64,000 nucleotides of DNA from positions 4,030,001 to 4,094,000 of the forward strand of contig NZ_CP162006.1 in the NCBI RefSeq assembly GCF_040822085.1, in the 5' to 3' direction. The notes below the pieces were generated by a model. That model made no database searches, was not told where the DNA came from, and worked only from the letters and a program-made list of their open reading frames with translations. The stretch comes from Rhodoferax sp. WC2427 (GTDB lineage Bacteria > Pseudomonadota > Gammaproteobacteria > Burkholderiales > Burkholderiaceae_C). The stretch's first letter is position 1; every line of letters starts with the position of its first letter. The position numbers were made by a program, and so were the translations under genes. This document shows, in pieces, positions 53,991-63,387 of the stretch.

Positions 53991-55778
53991 TCAAGCCGCC
54001 CCGAAGCGTTTGTCCTGCTCGTACGGGAAGACGTCGTGTACGTAGCCCGCCTGGATGCGCTCCTTGTGCGCTTGCCAGAAGCTGGCCTCCAGCAAATCGG
54101 CGTGGTGGCGCATGAAGGCTTCGCGCACCAGCGGGTTGCCCAGCAAGAAGGGGCCAAAAGTTTCGGGAAATACGTCCTTGGGGCCGACCCGGTACCAGAT
54201 CTCGCCGCTCATTTCCTCCTCTTCGTTGCGCGGCTGGGGCACGGTGCGGAAGTTGCAGTCGGTGAGGTATTCGATCTCGTCGTAATCGTAGAACACCACC
54301 TTGCCGTGGCGTGTCACGCCAAAGTTCTTCCACAGCATGTCGCCGGGAAAGATGTTGGCGGCCACCAGGTCCTTGATGGCGTTGCCGTACTCGACCACCG
54401 AGCGCTCGATCTGGGCGCGGGCCCGGCGGTCGTCCGGGCCCGCGTCAAAGGCCTCCTGCAGGTAGATATTGAGCGGGATCATGCGGCGCTCGATGTAGAC
54501 GTGCTTGATGACCACCTCCAGCTGCCCATCCCCATCGCGGTCGCTGATTTCCAGCTGGCTGGGGGCACACTTTTCCAGCTCGGCAATCACTGCGTCGCTG
54601 AACCGGTCGCGCGGAAATGCCACCTCGCTGTACTCCAGCGTATCGGCCATGCGGCCCACGCGGTCGTGCTGCTTGACCAGCAAATACTTGGCCTTGATCT
54701 GCTCGCGGGTGGTGTCTTTTTGCGGCGGAAAGTAGTCTTTGATGACCTTGAACACGTAGGGAAACGACGGCATGTCGAACACCAGCATCACCATGCCCTT
54801 GATGCCCGGCGCAATGCGGAACTGGTCGGTGGAATGGCGCTGGTGCAGCAGCAGATCGCGGTAAAACAAGGTCTTGCCCTGCTTGGCCAGGCCGAGCGCG
54901 TTGTAGATTTCATTGCGCGGCTTGCGCGGCATCATGCTGCGCAGAAACTGCACGTAGGCGCTGGGGATTTCCATGTCCACCATGAAGTAGGCGCGCGCAA
55001 AGCTGAACAGCAACAGCATGTCGTCTTCGCCAAACAGCGCGGCATCGATGGCCAGGCGGTCCTGCGCATCGTGCAGGATGGGCAGGGCAAACGGGTGCTC
55101 CTGGAAGCCGTTGATCACCTTGCCGCAGATGTACGCCCCCTTGTTGCGGAAGAACAGGCTGGTGAGCACCTGGATCTGGAAATTGGCCCGCAGCGTCACC
55201 TCGCCCAGTTGCAGGCGCACCGCCGCCTCTACATAGGCGATGTCGCGCACCAGGTCGCCAAACGCGCGCTGCAGGTCGAAGTCTTGCACCATCTGCAGCA
55301 GCACGGCCCCCAGGTTGGCGCGGGTGGGGTAGTAGGCGCGGTAGGTGGGGCGTGGTTCGGTGGCTTCCAGGTACTCGGTGCTGACCGCCGGGCGCACGAA
55401 GATGAAGTCGTTCTGGAAGTAGCTGCGGTGCAGTATCTTGGTGGTGACCGAATTGAAAAAGGTCTCGGCGAGTTCGGGTTGGCGGTGGTCGACCAGCAGG
55501 CCGATGTAGTGCAGCTTGACCTGCTGCCACACATCCATGCCCTGCTCCCCCGCCTTGAACTCGCGCTCCAGCCGGGTCGAGCATTCACGCACCCGCAGGT
55601 CGTAGAACTCAATGCGCTCGCGCTGGGCCCGCTGCTGGCCGTGCCAGTCGGCGGTTTCAAACCGGTGCTTGGCCCGGGCCGATTCGGAGCGGAACAGCCG
55701 GTAATGCCGGTTGAAGCCGTCCACCATGGCCTTGGCAATGTCGTAGGCGAGCGGGGAATCCAGGCGTTGGGGAAACAT
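53991..55778 (-). CDS. aceK: Isocitrate dehydrogenase kinase/phosphatase
   Basis: AceK phosphorylates and dephosphorylates isocitrate dehydrogenase and so sends carbon to the glyoxylate shunt when cells grow on acetate. 595 residues. [20 protein letters not shown] is the ATP-binding loop, and the kinase core includes [55 protein letters not shown] 55778 chosen; a GTG two codons upstream is in frame. It is 27 bases downstream of the beta-carbonic anhydrase gene. No aceA or aceB in the window. Confidence 0.96.
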   Translation of the reverse strand: MFPQRLDSPLAYDIAKAMVDGFNRHYRLFRSESARAKHRFETADWHGQQRAQRERIEFYDLRVRECSTRLEREFKAGEQGMDVWQQVKLHYIGLLVDHRQPELAETFFNSVTTKILHRSYFQNDFIFVRPAVSTEYLEATEPRPTYRAYYPTRANLGAVLLQMVQDFDLQRAFGDLVRDIAYVEAAVRLQLGEVTLRANFQIQVLTSLFFRNKGAYICGKVINGFQEHPFALPILHDAQDRLAIDAALFGEDDMLLLFSFARAYFMVDMEIPSAYVQFLRSMMPRKPRNEIYNALGLAKQGKTLFYRDLLLHQRHSTDQFRIAPGIKGMVMLVFDMPSFPYVFKVIKDYFPPQKDTTREQIKAKYLLVKQHDRVGRMADTLEYSEVAFPRDRFSDAVIAELEKCAPSQLEISDRDGDGQLEVVIKHVYIERRMIPLNIYLQEAFDAGPDDRRARAQIERSVVEYGNAIKDLVAANIFPGDMLWKNFGVTRHGKVVFYDYDEIEYLTDCNFRTVPQPRNEEEEMSGEIWYRVGPKDVFPETFGPFLLGNPLVREAFMRHHADLLEASFWQAHKERIQAGYVHDVFPYEQDKRFGAA

Positions 55779-55805
55779 GGGCACAGTCTACCCAGACGGG
55801 GCTTC

Positions 55806-56486
55806 TCAGCCCGCTGCGCGCCCTGCCTGGCCGCGCACGGCACCGGCCACGCCCGCCACCGCTGCCCGGTAGGCCGCCTCCAGCCCCTCGATGCCGTTGA
55901 CCGTGATGTGCAGGTTTTGCAGCAGGCCGTCGTGGATGCCGTAGACCCAGCCGTGCACGGTGACTTTCTGGCCCCGCGCCCAGGCATCGACCATGACGGT
56001 GCTTTGGCAGACGTTGACCACCTGCTCAATGGCGTTGAGCTCGACCAGCGCGTCATGGCGTTGGGGTTCGGCAATCTGGTCCAGCAGGTTCCAGTGGCGG
56101 TCCCGCACGTCCTGGATGTGGCGCAGCCAATTGTCGGCCAGGCCGACCCGCTGGCCGGCCAGCGCCGCCGCCACGCCCGAGCAGCCGTAGTGGCCCACCA
56201 CGGTGATGTGCTCGACCTTGATCACGTCCACCGCAAACTGTACGGTGGACAGCGCGTTCAGGTCCGAATGCACCACCACGTTGGCCACGTTGCGGTGCAC
56301 AAACACCTCGCCCGGCGCCAGGCCCATGATCTCGTTGGCCGGGACGCGGCTGTCGGAGCAGCCGATCCACATGTACTTGGGCTTTTGCTGGCGCGTGAGT
56401 TCGGTAAAAAAACCGGGGCGCTCGCGCTCCATCTCGGCGGCCCAGGCACGGTTATTGGCAAAAATATCGGGTATGGATTGGGTCAT
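55806..56486 (-). CDS. can: Beta-class carbonic anhydrase
   Basis: Cytosolic zinc enzyme of 226 residues that supplies bicarbonate. The zinc ligands are Cys43 and Asp45 region (WIGCSDSRVPANEI), and His and Cys in VVGHYGCSGVAAAL. HRNVANVVVHSD and VHGWVYGIHDGLLQNL are also conserved. The C-terminus is a short Ala/Gly-rich tail. It is upstream of aceK in the same direction and follows a palindromic repeat. Confidence 0.96.
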   Translation of the reverse strand: MTQSIPDIFANNRAWAAEMERERPGFFTELTRQQKPKYMWIGCSDSRVPANEIMGLAPGEVFVHRNVANVVVHSDLNALSTVQFAVDVIKVEHITVVGHYGCSGVAAALAGQRVGLADNWLRHIQDVRDRHWNLLDQIAEPQRHDALVELNAIEQVVNVCQSTVMVDAWARGQKVTVHGWVYGIHDGLLQNLHITVNGIEGLEAAYRAAVAGVAGAVRGQAGRAAG

Positions 56487-56526
56487 ATGTGTATTTTGCC
56501 GCCACAGGGACGGGCCAGATCATCAG

Positions 56527-56590
56527 AATTAAGCATGAAATTGGCAGCCTGCGCTTATGCCATAAGCACAAGCAGCTACTAAAACTGCAG
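56527..56590. repeat. Palindromic repeat copy 10
   Basis: GGCAGCCTGCGCTTATGCCA then TAAGCACAAGCAGCTACTAA, between the can gene and the cupin promoter. Confidence 0.7.
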
Positions 56591-56637
56591 CAAATCAACC
56601 GGGTTACCAAACCCGCATCCGGCCCTGCCCCGCGCGG

Positions 56638-56666
56638 TTGACGTTGACGTTAACGTCAAGTATAGC
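56638..56666 (+). promoter_or_regulatory. Cupin promoter with MerR-type palindrome in the spacer
   Basis: TTGACG (-35, 56638-56643), a perfect 16-base palindrome TTGACGTTAACGTCAA (56644-56659) and TATAGC (-10, 56661-56666), spacer 17 bases. The palindrome fills the spacer, as in MerR-family targets. It is close to the sequence at 57630-57645 beside the MerR-like gene. Confidence 0.7.
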
Positions 56667-56767
56667 CAGGCTTGGGCCTCATAGGGGATGCCCTGCCCCC
56701 ACGCGCCCCGCCCTGGGCGGAGAATCGCGCGGCGGCATGCGGTCCGCAGCCACCCCAGGAGACAACC

Positions 56768-57178
56768 ATGACGCTATTTCACAAATACCACCCCCTGCGC
56801 CCTTATGCATTCCTGTTGGTGGGGCTGGTATCGGTCAGCACGCTGCTGGCGCAAAACCCGGGCTTGCAACGCACGGTGGTCGGGCGGGCCGATGTGTCGA
56901 TCGCCGGGCACGAGGCGGTGGTGGCGCGGGTCGAGGTGGCTCCTGGCGCCAAAGCCGGGCGGCACACCCACCCCGGCGATGAAATCAGCTACGTGCTCGA
57001 AGGCGAGGCCACCCTGCTGGTCGATGGCCAGCCGCCGCGGGTCATCAAGGCGGGCGAGTCGTTTGTGGTGCCCGCTGGGGTGGTGCACGATGCCCACAAC
57101 GACGGGGCCGTACCCACCAAACTGGTGGGCGTGTACGTGGTGGAAAAAGGCAAGCCGCTGGCCTCGCCCGCGCCATAA
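56768..57178 (+). CDS. Exported cupin-domain protein
   Basis: A 136-residue cupin. It has an N-terminal signal-anchor (PYAFLLVGLVSVSTLLAQ) and one cupin fold: motif 1 GRHTHPGDEISYVLEGEATL with two metal His and a Glu, motif 2 GESFVVPAGVVHDAHND with the last His. It may bind a metal and a small molecule. The promoter carries a MerR-type palindrome, so the regulator at 57.2-57.6 kb probably controls it. Start at 56768 with ribosome binding site CAGGAGA. Confidence 0.87.
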   Translation: MTLFHKYHPLRPYAFLLVGLVSVSTLLAQNPGLQRTVVGRADVSIAGHEAVVARVEVAPGAKAGRHTHPGDEISYVLEGEATLLVDGQPPRVIKAGESFVVPAGVVHDAHNDGAVPTKLVGVYVVEKGKPLASPAP

Positions 57179-57183
57179 CACCT

Positions 57184-57591
57184 TCAGGCAGTTTTTGCCT
57201 GTTTGCGGCTCTTGGAGAGCTGCGCCTGCGCTTCCTTCTCGTGGGCCTTGACCTCGTCGATATTGGCTTGCAGCTCGGCCATCTGCTCTTCCAGTTGCTG
57301 GCGGTGCGCGGCCAGCACGTCCAGAAACTTACCCAGCTGGGCGGTGGTGTCGCGTGGGCTGTCGTACATGTCGATGACTTCCCTGGCCTGCGTCAGGCTC
57401 AGGCCCAGGCGTTTGGCGCGCAGGGTCAGTTTGAGGCGGGTCCTGTCGCGCTGGCTGTAGACGCGGGTGCGGCCACCCGGGCCGCTGCGCGTGGGCTGCA
57501 GCAGGCCCATGTCTTCGTAAAAGCGGATGGCCCGGGTGGTCAGGTCGAACTCAAGGGCCAGGTCGCTGATGCTGTAGGTGCTTATCGCCAT
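57184..57591 (-). CDS. MerR-family transcriptional regulator (LiuR-like)
   Basis: A 135-residue regulator: winged-HTH at the N-terminus (TYSISDLALEFDLTTRAIRF, EDMGLLQP) and a coiled-coil dimer helix at the end (AAHRQQLEEQMAELQANIDE). No metal-binding cysteines are visible, so it is not a mercury or copper sensor. It resembles LiuR, which controls leucine/isovalerate breakdown in betaproteobacteria. No liu genes are in the window; the cupin and MBL-fold genes next to it carry TTGACGT-type palindromes. Start at 57591; an ATG at 57609 is possible. Confidence 0.88.
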   Translation of the reverse strand: MAISTYSISDLALEFDLTTRAIRFYEDMGLLQPTRSGPGGRTRVYSQRDRTRLKLTLRAKRLGLSLTQAREVIDMYDSPRDTTAQLGKFLDVLAAHRQQLEEQMAELQANIDEVKAHEKEAQAQLSKSRKQAKTA

Positions 57592-57629
57592 GGTGTCAAA
57601 GGGTTGCAAAGAGCGGGCCTAGAATGACT

Positions 57630-57645
57630 TTTACGTAAACGTCAA
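57630..57645. promoter_or_regulatory. Candidate MerR/LiuR operator between merR-like and MBL genes
   Basis: TTTACGTAAACGTCAA, differing in three of 16 positions from the perfect palindrome at 56644-56659. It lies in the 76-base divergent gap, where one site could control both the regulator and the MBL-fold gene. On the minus strand it contains a TTGACG box. Confidence 0.6.
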
Positions 57646-57667
57646 CACAAAAGCCGACTATAGCGCC

Positions 57668-58783
57668 ATGAATCTGCTCGAACAACAACTCCACTACCCC
57701 CTGGGCGATGCCCTGCCCGCACAGGGCGACACCCTGGCGGTGGCACCCGGCGTGCGCTGGATCCGCATGGCGCTGCCGTTCGCGCTGAACCACATCAACC
57801 TGTGGCTGCTGGAGGACGAAATCGACGGCCAGCGCGGTTGGAGCGTGGTGGACTGCTGCATCAGCGCCGACGCGTCCCGCGCCCAGTGGGAGGCCATTTT
57901 TGCCACCCAACTCGGCGGCTTGCCCATCCTGCGCGTCATCGTGACCCACATGCATCCTGACCACATCGGCCTGGCTGCCTGGCTATGTGCGCGATGGAAT
58001 GCTCCCCTGTGGATTAGCGCCACCGACTACTTTGTGGCCGAGCACAACATCGCCCACTCCAGCGGCAACGGCGGGCCGGGCGCTGCCGAGTTCTTCCAGA
58101 AACACGGCCTGAGCGACCCGCAAGCGGTCGATAAAATCCGCGCCCGCACCGGCTATTTTTCGGCCATGGTGCCCAGCCTGCCGCCTAGCTTTGTGCGCAT
58201 GCAAGACGGCCAGACGTTGCGCATCGGCGGGCGCGACTGGCGCTGCATCAGCGGCTATGGCCACGCGCCGGAGCACATTGCGCTGTACTGTGCGCAGACC
58301 CGGGTGCTTATCGGCGGTGACATGATGCTGCCGCGCATCTCCACCAATGTGAGCGTGTTCGATGTAGAGCCCGAAAGCAACCCGCTGCAGCAGTTTCTGG
58401 ACTCGATCGACAAGTTCACGCCCCTGCACGCCGACACCCTCACCCTGCCCGCCCACGGCAAGCCCTTCCAGGGTCTGCACACCCGCATCCAGCAGTTGCA
58501 CGACCACCACCGCGACCACCTGGCCCGCGTGATGGCTTTCGCCCAACAGCAACCGTGCAGCGCAGCCGACATCCTGCCCGTGCTGTTTACCCGCGTGCTC
58601 GACCTGCACCAGACCACCTTCGCCATGGGCGAGGCGGTGGCGCATTTGCACAAATTGTGGGTCGATGGCTACCTGCAGCGCGTGCGCGGAGCAGATGGCG
58701 TGTACCGGTTTGGCCCGACCGCGCTGGCCTATCCCGACAGCGCGCTGCTGGAGCCCAGCGAGGCCGTACCCGTCAGCGCATAA
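57668..58783 (+). CDS. MBL-fold metallo-hydrolase
   Basis: A 371-residue enzyme of the metallo-beta-lactamase superfamily. The metal motif is VTHMHPDHIGLAAWL (HxHxDH), with GYGHAPEHIALY, GGDMMLP and PAHGKPFQGLHTRI as later ligands. The extra C-terminal domain (FTRVLDLHQTTFAMGEAVAH) is typical of the larger hydrolase group. Substrate unknown; these enzymes often hydrolyse thioesters or lactones. It is divergent from the LiuR-like gene across a candidate operator, which could place it in acyl-CoA or branched-chain metabolism. Confidence 0.88.
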   Translation: MNLLEQQLHYPLGDALPAQGDTLAVAPGVRWIRMALPFALNHINLWLLEDEIDGQRGWSVVDCCISADASRAQWEAIFATQLGGLPILRVIVTHMHPDHIGLAAWLCARWNAPLWISATDYFVAEHNIAHSSGNGGPGAAEFFQKHGLSDPQAVDKIRARTGYFSAMVPSLPPSFVRMQDGQTLRIGGRDWRCISGYGHAPEHIALYCAQTRVLIGGDMMLPRISTNVSVFDVEPESNPLQQFLDSIDKFTPLHADTLTLPAHGKPFQGLHTRIQQLHDHHRDHLARVMAFAQQQPCSAADILPVLFTRVLDLHQTTFAMGEAVAHLHKLWVDGYLQRVRGADGVYRFGPTALAYPDSALLEPSEAVPVSA

Positions 58784-58791
58784 ACACGGTT

Positions 58792-59739
58792 TTACAGCTC
58801 ATCCCATCTGGGAACCACCACGCTGCGCAACTCGGCACGCAGCGGCGCATAGCCGGGCACGATAGAAGCCACCGTGGCCCAGAACTGGGCGCTGTGGTCC
58901 ATAAAGCGCAGATGGCTCAGCTCGTGCACCACCACGTAGTCCACCACGGCCATGCGGTGGTGCAGCAGCCGCCAATTCAGCCGGATCGACCCGAGGGTGC
59001 TGGCGCTGCCCCAGCGCGTGGTGGCGTTGGACAAGGCCAGGCGCTTCCACTGCACGCCCAGTAGCGGCGCAAAGTGGTTCAGGCGCTCCACGAACAGGGC
59101 CCGCGCCTGCAGCAGCAGCCACTTGTGCACGGCAGCGCGGATCTGCGCGGGCGCGGCATCCAGCGGCAAGCCCAGGCGCAATGTGTTGTCGATCACCAGC
59201 GCCCCCTTGTGCGCGCGGTGCAGTGCGGGCTCCAGCACCAGCGTCAGCGGCTGGCCCAGGTAGGGAAACGCCGAGCCGTTTTGCCAGGCCACCCGCGTGG
59301 CCTGTTGCTGCGCTTGGCGCTCCTGCGACTGGCCGAGCTTTTGCACGATCCAGCCGCCCTTGCTGCGCACCGCCGCGTCCACCTCCGCCAGCGGCACCCA
59401 TTTCGGGGCGCTGACCACCAGACCTTGCGCACCCACCACAAAGCCGATGCTGCGGCGCTTGCTGCGTTTGAACGCGTAAGCCACCAAGGCACCCGGCAAT
59501 TGGGCTTCGCGGTTGGCGGCGGGATGCCGAAATTGGGTTGGTTCAGATACCGTGCCCCACACCATGGCAGGAAGCACGGGCCCATGCGCATCCATTTCGG
59601 GTGCGACCAGCGCGATATCGGTGGGCGCCACTGCAGGGTCTCTTGTGGGACGTGGGCGTCCTTTAGAAACAAGTGGTGCGGCAGGAGCCTTGGGTTCGAG
59701 ACCCAAAAGATCCCGAGTGAACTTCAAGAGGCTGGACAT
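58792..59739 (-). CDS. YgjP-like zinc metallopeptidase domain protein
   Basis: A 315-residue protein of the YgjP/DUF45 (M48-like) group. The zinc motif HELSHLRFMDHS (HExxH plus a third His) is near residue 275, and LSNATTRWGSASTLGSIRLNWRLL is the family signature. The first ~90 residues are a Pro/Ala-rich tail. Start taken at MSSLLKFTRDLLGLEP (59739); an upstream ATG at 59778 exists. It lies after plsC in the same direction, as in other Burkholderiales. A role in protein processing is unproven. Confidence 0.88.
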   Translation of the reverse strand: MSSLLKFTRDLLGLEPKAPAAPLVSKGRPRPTRDPAVAPTDIALVAPEMDAHGPVLPAMVWGTVSEPTQFRHPAANREAQLPGALVAYAFKRSKRRSIGFVVGAQGLVVSAPKWVPLAEVDAAVRSKGGWIVQKLGQSQERQAQQQATRVAWQNGSAFPYLGQPLTLVLEPALHRAHKGALVIDNTLRLGLPLDAAPAQIRAAVHKWLLLQARALFVERLNHFAPLLGVQWKRLALSNATTRWGSASTLGSIRLNWRLLHHRMAVVDYVVVHELSHLRFMDHSAQFWATVASIVPGYAPLRAELRSVVVPRWDEL

Positions 59740-59857
59740 AGGCGGAAAGTTTAGCGTGGTGTCGCCTGCAGCCCCCATTTACCATACCAACAACCCCAGC
59801 GGCCATCCGCAAAACGCCGACAACGCGCGCCACATCAGCGCTGCGAGCAGCGAGAGG

Positions 59858-60592
59858 TTAGCGGTACGCCTCGGGGTCCAGGCGGCGCATTTCGGCTTCG
59901 ATCCAGGCCTGCACCTCGGCCATCAGCTCGTCCGGGCGGCGGCCCACGCTGGGGATGGGCTTGCCGATGGAGATGTCCACAATGCCCGGCGTCTTGATGA
60001 AGGCCTTGCGCGGCCAGCATTTGGCCGAGGTGACGGCGATCGGGATCACCGGTACGCCGCACTGGATGGCCAGGCGGGTCCCGCCGGTCTTGTATTCGCC
60101 GACCTGGCCACGGTCGATGCGGGTGCCCTCGGGGAACATGATGATCCAGGTGCCCTGCCCCACCAGCCGCTTGCCCGAAGCCACCAACTTCTTGAACGCC
60201 TGCGTGCCCTGGCTGCGGTCGATGTGGATCATGTCCATGCAGGCCATGGCCCAGCCGAAAAACGGCACGTACAGCAGCTCTTTCTTGAACACGTAGGCCA
60301 GCGGGCGCGGCATGATGGCGGGCATCAGCAGCGCCTCCCAGGTGGACTGGTGCTTGACCAGCAGCACGGCCGAATCCAGCGCGCCGGTGGGCAGGTTTTC
60401 CATGCCGGTGATGCGGTTCTGGATGCCCAGTATCACAGTGCCGCTGTCTACCGCCAGCTTCAGCCAGCGCGCACACGCCCAGTACACCGCCGTGGGTCCG
60501 GCAAACAGCCGGATCACAAACACGGCCGAGGCCCAGGGGATGACGGTGACCGCCAAAAACAGCATGTGCAAAACAGAGCGGATGAAAGGCAT
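59858..60592 (-). CDS. plsC: 1-acyl-sn-glycerol-3-phosphate acyltransferase
   Basis: Membrane enzyme making phosphatidic acid; 244 residues. One N-terminal hydrophobic segment (MLFLAVTVIPWASAVFVIRL) anchors it. Catalytic box HQSTWE (H-x4-E instead of the common Asp), second box IIMFPEGTRIDRGQ, third VPVIPIAVTSAK. Start MPFIRSVLHM. It lies downstream of gmhB, with a palindromic repeat in between. Confidence 0.94.
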   Translation of the reverse strand: MPFIRSVLHMLFLAVTVIPWASAVFVIRLFAGPTAVYWACARWLKLAVDSGTVILGIQNRITGMENLPTGALDSAVLLVKHQSTWEALLMPAIMPRPLAYVFKKELLYVPFFGWAMACMDMIHIDRSQGTQAFKKLVASGKRLVGQGTWIIMFPEGTRIDRGQVGEYKTGGTRLAIQCGVPVIPIAVTSAKCWPRKAFIKTPGIVDISIGKPIPSVGRRPDELMAEVQAWIEAEMRRLDPEAYR

Positions 60593-60600
60593 TTTTTAGT

Positions 60601-60655
60601 CTTTTTGGCAGCTAACGCTTATTCCATAAGCACGAGCAGCTATAAATTAAGGAGT
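60601..60655. repeat. Palindromic repeat copy 11
   Basis: GGCAGCTAACGCTTATTCCA then TAAGCACGAGCAGCTATAAA; the closest copy to the consensus. It sits between plsC and gmhB and is read in the middle of this run of same-strand genes. Confidence 0.75.
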
Positions 60656-60656
60656 A

Positions 60657-61232
60657 TCAGACCGCCGGCGTTTTGGCCGCCAGCTCGCGGTGGATCAGAA
60701 AGGTGGCAAACGCCAGCAGGTCCTGGTGGATCCAGGTGCCCACCGGAAACTCCGGCGGCAACACACCCGGTCCGCGAAACCGTGCGGCCTTGCCGGTCAG
60801 CACCACGTGCGGTTCGCAGCCCACCGCCACCCCGGCCTGCAGGTCGCGCAGGCTGTCGCCCACCGTGGGCACGCCGTGCAGGTCGATGCCAAAGCGCTCG
60901 CCGATCTGCTCGAACAGCCCTGGCGCGGGTTTGCGGCAGTGGCAACCGTCGTCGGGTGCGTGCGGGCAAAAGAACACCGCGTCGATCTTGCCGCCCGCCG
61001 CCGCCAACAGTTTGAACATCTTGGCATGCATGGCATTGAGCGCCGCCATGTCAAACAGGCCCCGCCCCAAGCCTGACTGGTTAGTCGCCACCACCACATG
61101 CCAGCCCGCATGGTTGAGCTTGGCAATCGCCTCCAGCGCGCCGGGCAGCGGCAGCCATTCTTCGGGCGACTTGACGAACTCGTCGCTATCCACATTGATG
61201 GTGCCGTCGCGGTCGAGGATGGCGAGTTTCAT
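60657..61232 (-). CDS. gmhB: D-glycero-beta-D-manno-heptose 1,7-bisphosphate 7-phosphatase
   Basis: HAD phosphatase of ADP-heptose (LPS core) synthesis; 191 residues. Motif I is LAILDRDGTINVDS (nucleophile and acid Asp), motif II VVATNQSGLGRG, and motif III KPAPGLFEQI with VGDSLRDLQAG as motif IV. The zinc-binding Cys/His cluster FCPHAPDDGCHCRKPAPG confirms GmhB. It is 10 bases downstream of glyS. Confidence 0.95.
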   Translation of the reverse strand: MKLAILDRDGTINVDSDEFVKSPEEWLPLPGALEAIAKLNHAGWHVVVATNQSGLGRGLFDMAALNAMHAKMFKLLAAAGGKIDAVFFCPHAPDDGCHCRKPAPGLFEQIGERFGIDLHGVPTVGDSLRDLQAGVAVGCEPHVVLTGKAARFRGPGVLPPEFPVGTWIHQDLLAFATFLIHRELAAKTPAV

Positions 61233-61242
61233 GCGGTGTTTC

Positions 61243-63387
61243 CTAGGAAGCTAACTTGGACAAGTCCGCCACGCGGTTCATGGCGTTGTGCAGGCTTTGC
61301 AGCAGGCCCAGGCGGTTCAGGCGCACGTCGATGGCCTCGGCGTTGACCATCACGCCGTCAAAGAAGGCATCCACCGGCGCACGCAGGGCGGCCAGCGACT
61401 GCAGGCTGGCGGTGTAGTCACCCGCTTCGAACTGGGCCTGGGCGGCAGGGGTGACCTGCTGCATGGCGGCGAACAAGGCAATCTCGGCAGGCTCCTGCAG
61501 CAACACCGTGCTGACATGGGGGTCCACCGTATCGGCCTTCTTCAGGATGTTGCCGATGCGTTTGTTGGCGGCGGCCAGCGCGGCGGCTTCTGGCAGGGCG
61601 GCAAAGGCGCGCACGGCGGCCAGGCGTTTGGGGATGTCGGCCAGACGCTGCGGGCGCAGGGCCAGCACGGCATCGACTTCCTGGGGGCTGTAGCCTTCTT
61701 CGCGCAGGCTGCCGCCCAGGCGCTCAAACATGAAGGTCAACAAGGCCTGCACCGAAGCTTCGCGTGGCGCCGTGCATTTGTCGCCCAGTACGGCGAACGC
61801 GGCTTCCACCAGCGCGGTCACGTCCAGCGGCAGGTTTTGCTCGGTCAGCATGCGGATGACGCCCAGCGCGTGGCGGCGCAGCGCAAACGGGTCCTTGTCG
61901 CCGGTGGGCAGGTTGCCGATGCCGAACATGCCGACCAGGGTTTCCAGCTTGTCGGCCAGCGCCACGGCGGTGCCCACGGGATTGCGCGGCAGCGTGTCGC
62001 CTGCGAAACGGGGTTTGTAGTGGTCTTCGATGGCATCGGCCACGTCCACGCCCAGGCCGTCGTTGAGCGCGTAGTAGCGGCCCATGGTGCCTTGCAGCTC
62101 GGGGAATTCACCCACCATGTCGGTGACCAGATCGGTCTTGGCCAGCAGCGCGGCCTGGTCGGCCTGCAGGGCCAGCGCCTCGCCGCCGAGTTGCAGGGCG
62201 ATGGCTTTGGCAATGGCACGCACGCGCACCACGCGTTCGCCCTGCGAGCCCAGCTGGTTGTGGTAGACCACCTTGTCCAGCCCCGCCACGCGGGACTCCA
62301 GCGTCTTCTTGCGGTCCTGGTCGAAGAAAAACTTCGCATCGGCCAGGCGCGGGCGCACCACGCGTTCGTTGCCGCCGATGACCTGGCTGGGATCGGCCGG
62401 GCTGATGTTGCTGACGATCAGGAACTGGTGGGTCAGCTTGCCCGCCGCGTCCAGCAGCGGGAAGTACTTCTGGTTGGCCTTCATGGTCAGGATCAGGCAT
62501 TCCTGCGGCACGCCGAGGAATTCTTCTTCGAAGCTGCAGACCAGCACATTGGGGCGCTCGACCAGGGCGGTCACTTCGTCCAGCAGCGCTTCATCTTCGA
62601 TAGCACGCACGCCATTGCCAATCAGCGCAGCAGCCGCATTCAGCTGGCGCACGATGTCGGCCCGGCGGTCGGCAAAGCTGGCAATCACCGCGCCGTCGCG
62701 GGCCAGGGTTTCGGCGTAGCTGTCGGCATCTTTGAGCACCACAGGATCGACACTGGCTTCAAAGCGGTGGCCGTGGGTGGTGTTGCCAGACTGCAGGCCC
62801 AGGGCTTCCACGGGCACGATGTCGCTGCCATGCAACGCCACCAGGCCATGCGCGGGGCGCACAAAGCTGACGCTGGTCCAGCCGGGCTGGGCGCAGCCGC
62901 TGGCCAGCTGGTAGGTCATCACTTTCGGGATGGGCAGCTTGGCGATGGCTTCCAGCAGGGCTTTCTGCAGGCCTTCCTGCAGGCGGGCACCGGCCACGGT
63001 GCGCTCAAAAAACAGGGCTTCGGCCTTGCCGTCCAGGGCGCGCTTCAAACCGGCAACGGCTTCTGGCCCGGCACCCAGGGCCTGCAGCTTTTTCAGCAGC
63101 GCGGGCGTGGGCTGGCCATCGGCGCTCAGGCCCACGGCCACGGGCATCAGCTTGGCAGACACGGCCTTGTCGGCGGCAAAGGGGGCCACTGCAGTGATGT
63201 GCGCGGCCAGGCGGCGGGGCGAGGCGAAGGCGGTGAGCTGCGACTCGACGCTGGCCAGGCCCTGGGCCTTGAGTTGCTCCAGCAGTACGGCGGCAAACGC
63301 GTCGCCCAGTTTCTTGAGGGCCTTGGGTGGCAGCTCTTCAACGAACAGCTCCACCAGTAAATTTTGAACGCTCATAGGTACTGACAT
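61243..63387 (-). CDS. glyS: Glycyl-tRNA synthetase beta subunit
   Basis: Beta chain of the bacterial alpha2beta2 glycyl-tRNA synthetase; it binds tRNA. About 714 residues from ATG 63387, which directly follows the glyQ stop. A second ATG at 63375 (MSVQNLLVELFVEELPPKAL) is also possible. Conserved parts: VELFVEELPPKALKKLGDAF at the start, CLILTMKANQKYFPLLDAAG in the middle, and HALGVIRMLTEQ and VNAEAIDVRLNRLGLLQSLH towards the end. Confidence 0.97.
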   Translation of the reverse strand: MSVPMSVQNLLVELFVEELPPKALKKLGDAFAAVLLEQLKAQGLASVESQLTAFASPRRLAAHITAVAPFAADKAVSAKLMPVAVGLSADGQPTPALLKKLQALGAGPEAVAGLKRALDGKAEALFFERTVAGARLQEGLQKALLEAIAKLPIPKVMTYQLASGCAQPGWTSVSFVRPAHGLVALHGSDIVPVEALGLQSGNTTHGHRFEASVDPVVLKDADSYAETLARDGAVIASFADRRADIVRQLNAAAALIGNGVRAIEDEALLDEVTALVERPNVLVCSFEEEFLGVPQECLILTMKANQKYFPLLDAAGKLTHQFLIVSNISPADPSQVIGGNERVVRPRLADAKFFFDQDRKKTLESRVAGLDKVVYHNQLGSQGERVVRVRAIAKAIALQLGGEALALQADQAALLAKTDLVTDMVGEFPELQGTMGRYYALNDGLGVDVADAIEDHYKPRFAGDTLPRNPVGTAVALADKLETLVGMFGIGNLPTGDKDPFALRRHALGVIRMLTEQNLPLDVTALVEAAFAVLGDKCTAPREASVQALLTFMFERLGGSLREEGYSPQEVDAVLALRPQRLADIPKRLAAVRAFAALPEAAALAAANKRIGNILKKADTVDPHVSTVLLQEPAEIALFAAMQQVTPAAQAQFEAGDYTASLQSLAALRAPVDAFFDGVMVNAEAIDVRLNRLGLLQSLHNAMNRVADLSKLAS

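Noticed and set aside
53919..56582. 887-codon frame opposite aceK and can
   Set aside because: Spans two well-supported genes and an intergenic gap, with biased composition typical of antisense frames in GC-rich DNA.
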